NCBI GenBank assembly: GCA_963377175.1
Contig: CAUJNA010003013.1
Coordinates: 715,367-779,366, forward strand
Length of the DNA: 64,000 bases
Direction: 5' to 3'
Origin: Effrenium voratum
Lineage: Eukaryota > Sar > Dinophyceae > Suessiales > Symbiodiniaceae
Shown: piece by piece, positions 61,006-64,000 of the stretch
How positions within the stretch are numbered: position 1 is the first letter of the stretch
How the letters are laid out: every line of letters begins with the position of its first letter
The notes under the pieces: generated by a model
The model's database searches: none
What the model saw: only the letters and a program-made list of their open reading frames with translations
What the model was told of the DNA's origin: nothing
Program-made: the position numbers and the translations under genes

Positions 61006-61291
61006 AAATCAACAGATTTTACAAGACAAGTTGACTAGCAAATGCAACTCCAGACCCTAAAGGTCTGGTACAAACCCTTTTGTTGTGGAAAGGGCTGCTG
61101 AGGTTGGAAAGCTCTGGTGAAATCCATGCCCAGCCACTTCGAACAGCCCTGATCACATTGTTGGCCCAGGCCCCAGGCCTCAGGCCTCAACACAACTTCC
61201 AATTCAGGGCAGGTCTGGGCCAACCTTAGAATGGAAAGGATTAGCACAATCCTGTACCATGTGAGAAAAGTGGGAAGGAGGGCCTGCTTTC
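61006..61291. other. Spacer between two LEK-family genes
   Basis: No gene seen. It contains a CCAGGCCCCAGGCCTCAGGC stretch. Confidence 0.4.
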
Positions 61292-62035
61292 ATGTGCAGC
61301 CAGGCGGAAAATGAAAACCTGCAAAATGGCTTGCAACTGTTGGACGGGAATACTTTGCGAAAGGTAAATGCTTTGGAAAAGGCACAGGCTTTGGAAAAGG
61401 AACAGGCTTTGGAAAAGGCGCAAGCTTTGGAAAAAGCACAGGCTTTGGAAAAGGCACAGGCTTTGGAAAAGGCACAGGCTAAGAGAAAGCTTAAACAACA
61501 TGACAGTGAAGTGAGCATGGGCAGCCAAGGGTACCAAAACATGTTTGGGAGCCCAGCACCCACAGACAGAGAAACAAAGCCAGTTGCAGCCATGGCCATG
61601 GACAGGAGAAGGCCTGGTAGTAAAACAGCACCTTTGGGAAAGGGTGACTTGCACCAGGCTTTGGGGTTTGGCACACAGGCATACAAGAGGCCTGCTGCTT
61701 TGGGAAAGGCTAAGAAGCCGGCTGCTGCTTTGGGAAAGGCAAAAAATCTGCTACTTTGGAAAAGGTGCAAAAAGTTGTGAAGCAGGTGAACAGGAAGCCT
61801 TGGGTGAAAATCTTGAGGACTGAAACCAAGGAGTCAAACCCTAGGGGCTTATAGAGGGACCAAGGAGGAAGGTGGCACCTGGCACCTCATTGTTGAAGTT
61901 ACAGCCAAGAGGTGTCCAGAGGGCTATTTGGAAATCATAGATCAGATTTGGACACCTTTGGAAAAGGATCATCTGACAAAGAAAGAAGCTGTGAACCTCA
62001 GAGAAGAGTTGTGCAAAACATGGGGCTGCTAGATC
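61292..62035 (+). CDS. LEK-repeat family protein, frame-broken
   Basis: ATG at 61292. Residues 27-63 are about six tandem ALEKAQ hexapeptides encoded by 18-bp DNA repeats (61372-61480), then AKRKLKQHDSEVSMGSQGY and Ala/Gly/Lys-rich GKAKKPAAALGKAK. In a second frame a compact C-terminal domain follows: GGTWHLIVEVTAKRCPEGYL, EIIDQIWTPLEKDHLTKKE and VNLREELCKTWGC, stop at 62030-62032. Further GCTTTGGAAAAGGC repeats continue at 62080-62180. I recognise this layout (Leu-Glu-Lys repeats plus a small helical domain) from predicted dinoflagellate proteins, but I know no function. The mid-gene domain present at 63727 is missing here. Confidence 0.6.
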
Positions 62036-62269
62036 ACAAGAAGCATTTGGGAAAGTGCATGCTGTGTGAGAAAAGCTTTGCTTTGGAAAATGCCATGAGA
62101 GGCTTTGGAAAAGGCCATGAAAGGCTTTGGAAAAGGCCATGAGAGGCTTTGGAAAAAGCCATGAGAGGCTTTTGGAAAAGGCCATAGATAGCTATGTTTC
62201 TACCCTGAAGCAATCCCAGCATGGGAGTTGCCAGAGAGGGACAATTTTGATGGTAAAACAAATGGCTGC

Positions 62270-63526
62270 CTGAGCTTTGGGAGGTTTTTCGACTAAGTAG
62301 CCCAAGTCATTTTAAAATTTAGAGATGTATCACAAATATATCACTTTACAACACTTTTGTAAAACAAACAAATGGTTGTCAAACAGTGAAGTTGTGAACT
62401 TGTTGGTATGACTGTTTGTTTCCCTGCAGCTTTTCAGCATGAGTATGGCCACACACGCACATGTGCAAACACACGCACACACACTTCACAGCATCACACA
62501 GCATCAGATGGTAGGGAACATAGCAGCAACAGCCGCACAAGTTACAACACAGCAATGTTTAGGTTGGACACATATATAAGTCGTAAGATTACACTGCCTG
62601 TTCAAAGATATTTGGAAAGTTCTTTCCAAAACATATGTGAGGTTGAAAGCTCAACATATTGTCAAAGTGTGTGCCCCACATTCTTTCAATTTGGATATGA
62701 AAGTTCAAAATATTTTAAAATTGTACATTTGTTCTTTCAAAATTAAACCAACCAAAAAGATTTGTTGGTAGTTCACCGAAAACATGTTCAACATTGAACT
62801 CATTTTCAAAACTTATCTTGAAAATTAAGTTCACAATTTTGAAGTTGAAAGTTCAAAGTATTTCGAAAAAATACCTGACACTTTTCCAAATGTACATTCA
62901 AAAAGGAAAACTGTAATTGTAAAGAGTTGTTTACAATTGAAACCAGCAAATCAAATCTGATCAAATCTGATCAAATCTGATCAAAAGTAGTGTTTTGGTC
63001 AGATTTGATCAGATTTGATCAGATTTGAAAAAGTATTATTTCAAAATATTTGTTTAATTTAGTTGTGAAACAATATTTGGTGTACGTCCAAACTTATTTC
63101 AAATAACTTTGTTTCCAGTTTTTCATGTTAACTCAATGTTGGTGAACTTGTTCAGTTAGCTTTTTAAAAACTCTTTTTATTTCAATTATTTTTCAACGTT
63201 TTCAAATATTTGGTAAAGTCCTTCCAATTTAAACTCTTCAATTCAAAATGTAAAAACCGAAATCTTTTTATTGTACACATTTTTGAGAGTTTCAGTTTTG
63301 TTCATCTGAAACCTGGTCAAGTTAAAGTTTTTCTTACTTCTAAACTGTTTCAGTTTGAAATCTTGTCAGTTTGCACAAACATATTTCAACAAATCTTTTT
63401 CAAATTGAAATCTTTTGGGATTAAGGTATATTTGTCTCAAACTTTTTTCAAAGCACTACTTGCCCACAGCTTGTTGGCTCAAACAACAGATAGCCAACTG
63501 TCAAGCTGCTCAAACCTGAAGCTGGG
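62270..63526. other. A/T-rich stretch, no gene supported
   Basis: About 1.25 kb of A/T-rich DNA in which AAAGTTCAAA, TTTCAAAATATTT and GAAATCTTTT variants recur, giving a loose repeat texture. A (CA)-rich patch lies at 62450-62490. Confidence 0.5.
62951..63028. repeat. Inverted array of TCTGATCAAA decamers
   Basis: 62951-62986 is three and a half copies of TCAAATCTGA. After a 6-bp loop, 62993-63028 is its inverted copy, with one mismatch. The stem is 36 bp. GATC-containing decamers facing each other could bind a dimeric protein or extrude as a cruciform. Confidence 0.9.
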
Positions 63527-64000
63527 ATGGTTAAGAAGGCCATGAAAGCCATGAAGTCAGGTTTGGAAAAGCCTGTGAAGAAGTCAGGTTTGGAAAAGCC
63601 TGTGATGAAGTCAGGTTTGGGAAAGCCTGTGATCAAGTCAGCCTCGGGAAAGGCAAAGGCAAAAGCAAAGGCCAAGAGCATGTTGAAAAACAAACTGACA
63701 AAACCAATTTGGAAAAGTTGGGAAATATGACTTTGGATGAGAAGATTGAAGCAGCAGCAAAGACTGGAGGCACTGCTGAAGAACAAGCAATTGTTCTCAA
63801 GGAAAGCCTCACCAAAGAGGAGCATGGAAAGGTATGGGGCAGGCACCAGACACACCTGCAGAAAAATCCTTTGGAAAAGGGGGAGCTGGAAGGCCTGTCA
63901 AAGAAAGAAAAAGGCATGAAGGCTGCTGAGTGGCTGATGAGAACAGCTGCCAAGAAATACCTTCATGTCACGAGGGAAGTAGCTGCTCAAGAGTCTTTGG
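63527..64000 (+). CDS. LEK-repeat family protein, 3' end outside the window
   Basis: ATG at 63527 opens MVKKAMKAMKSGLEKPVKK with three SGLEKP-type repeats and an Ala/Lys run (KAKAKAKAKSMLKNKL). Near 63710 the frame shifts by one, and the family's core domain follows: MTLDEKIEAAAKTGGTAEEQ, AIVLKESLTKEEHGKVWGRH and KKEKGMKAAEWLMRTAAKKY, open to the window end. Together with the gene at 61292 it forms a same-strand tandem pair about 1.5 kb apart. The domain is all-helical and charged. Lysine-rich repeats suggest nucleic-acid or chromatin binding, which is inference. Confidence 0.65.

Noticed and set aside
63470..63485. Another spliced-leader relic (TTGGCTCAAA) before the last LEK gene
   Set aside because: Only nine matching bases, expected by chance in a window of this size.

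Overview
The window looks like dinoflagellate nuclear DNA, probably Symbiodiniaceae or another Suessiales. Four things point there. Short relics of the dinoflagellate spliced leader (its 3' end TTTTGGCTCAAG) occur at 33781-33881 (minus strand), 36804-36818 and 58386-58400. The Copia-type retroelement carries dinoflagellate-style domains. A lineage-typical 'LEK'-repeat protein family lies at the right end. The rest is low-density, repeat-rich DNA with long simple-sequence arrays. No bacterial operon logic, rRNA, tRNA or CRISPR was seen.

Layout. 1-5.2 kb: a 5'-truncated unknown gene, then a decayed hAT-like transposase carrying a poly(T) insertion with a 13-bp target duplication. 5.5-5.9 kb: tandem repeats and a 214-bp near-perfect palindrome. 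6.1-7.4 kb: a C5 cytosine DNA methyltransferase. 7.8-10 kb (minus strand): a GC-rich, internally repetitive fibre/beta-sandwich-like gene. 10.1-12.6 kb: a 5'-truncated PIF1-like helicase with tandem Cys-rich repeats. 13-31 kb: essentially non-coding, with pyrimidine-rich DNA, a (CA/GA)n array ending in a 100-N gap, GAGTCAGT satellites and a 1.6-kb polypurine tract. 31.9-36.7 kb: scattered exon-like pieces. 36826-51998: a 15.2-kb LTR retrotransposon. 52.2-58.2 kb: GC-rich coding fragments with an 85-copy CAA run. 58.4-64 kb: LEK-family genes, one split by a 2.4-kb foldback element with a 10-bp target duplication.

The LTR element is the centrepiece. LTRs of 239 and 236 bp (about 97% alike by eye) enclose a coiled-coil Gag with two CCCH zinc fingers. 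Pol follows in Copia order: protease (DTG), integrase core fragment, reverse transcriptase (YVDD), RNase H. After Pol comes a conserved-looking domain with a GPCTGGSSW motif that resembles a degenerate C5-methyltransferase active site. Then comes about 5.7 kb of accessory coding sequence with no recognisable retroviral function. That part ends in a domain with the signatures of Tpt1/KptA RNA 2'-phosphotransferase (LRHK, DEGGWVDID, IRATTGHS, GLVPGG), followed by a Cys-rich zinc-ribbon-like tail. A retrotransposon carrying an NAD-dependent RNA 2'-phosphotransferase-like module is the most interesting candidate system here.

Nearly every gene is broken by frameshifts, some exactly at G homopolymers, and the retroelement also has in-frame TGA codons. 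Uncorrected assembly indels, real decay and CpG deamination are all plausible causes. Protein calls are therefore made across frames; no enzyme here should be assumed functional as written.
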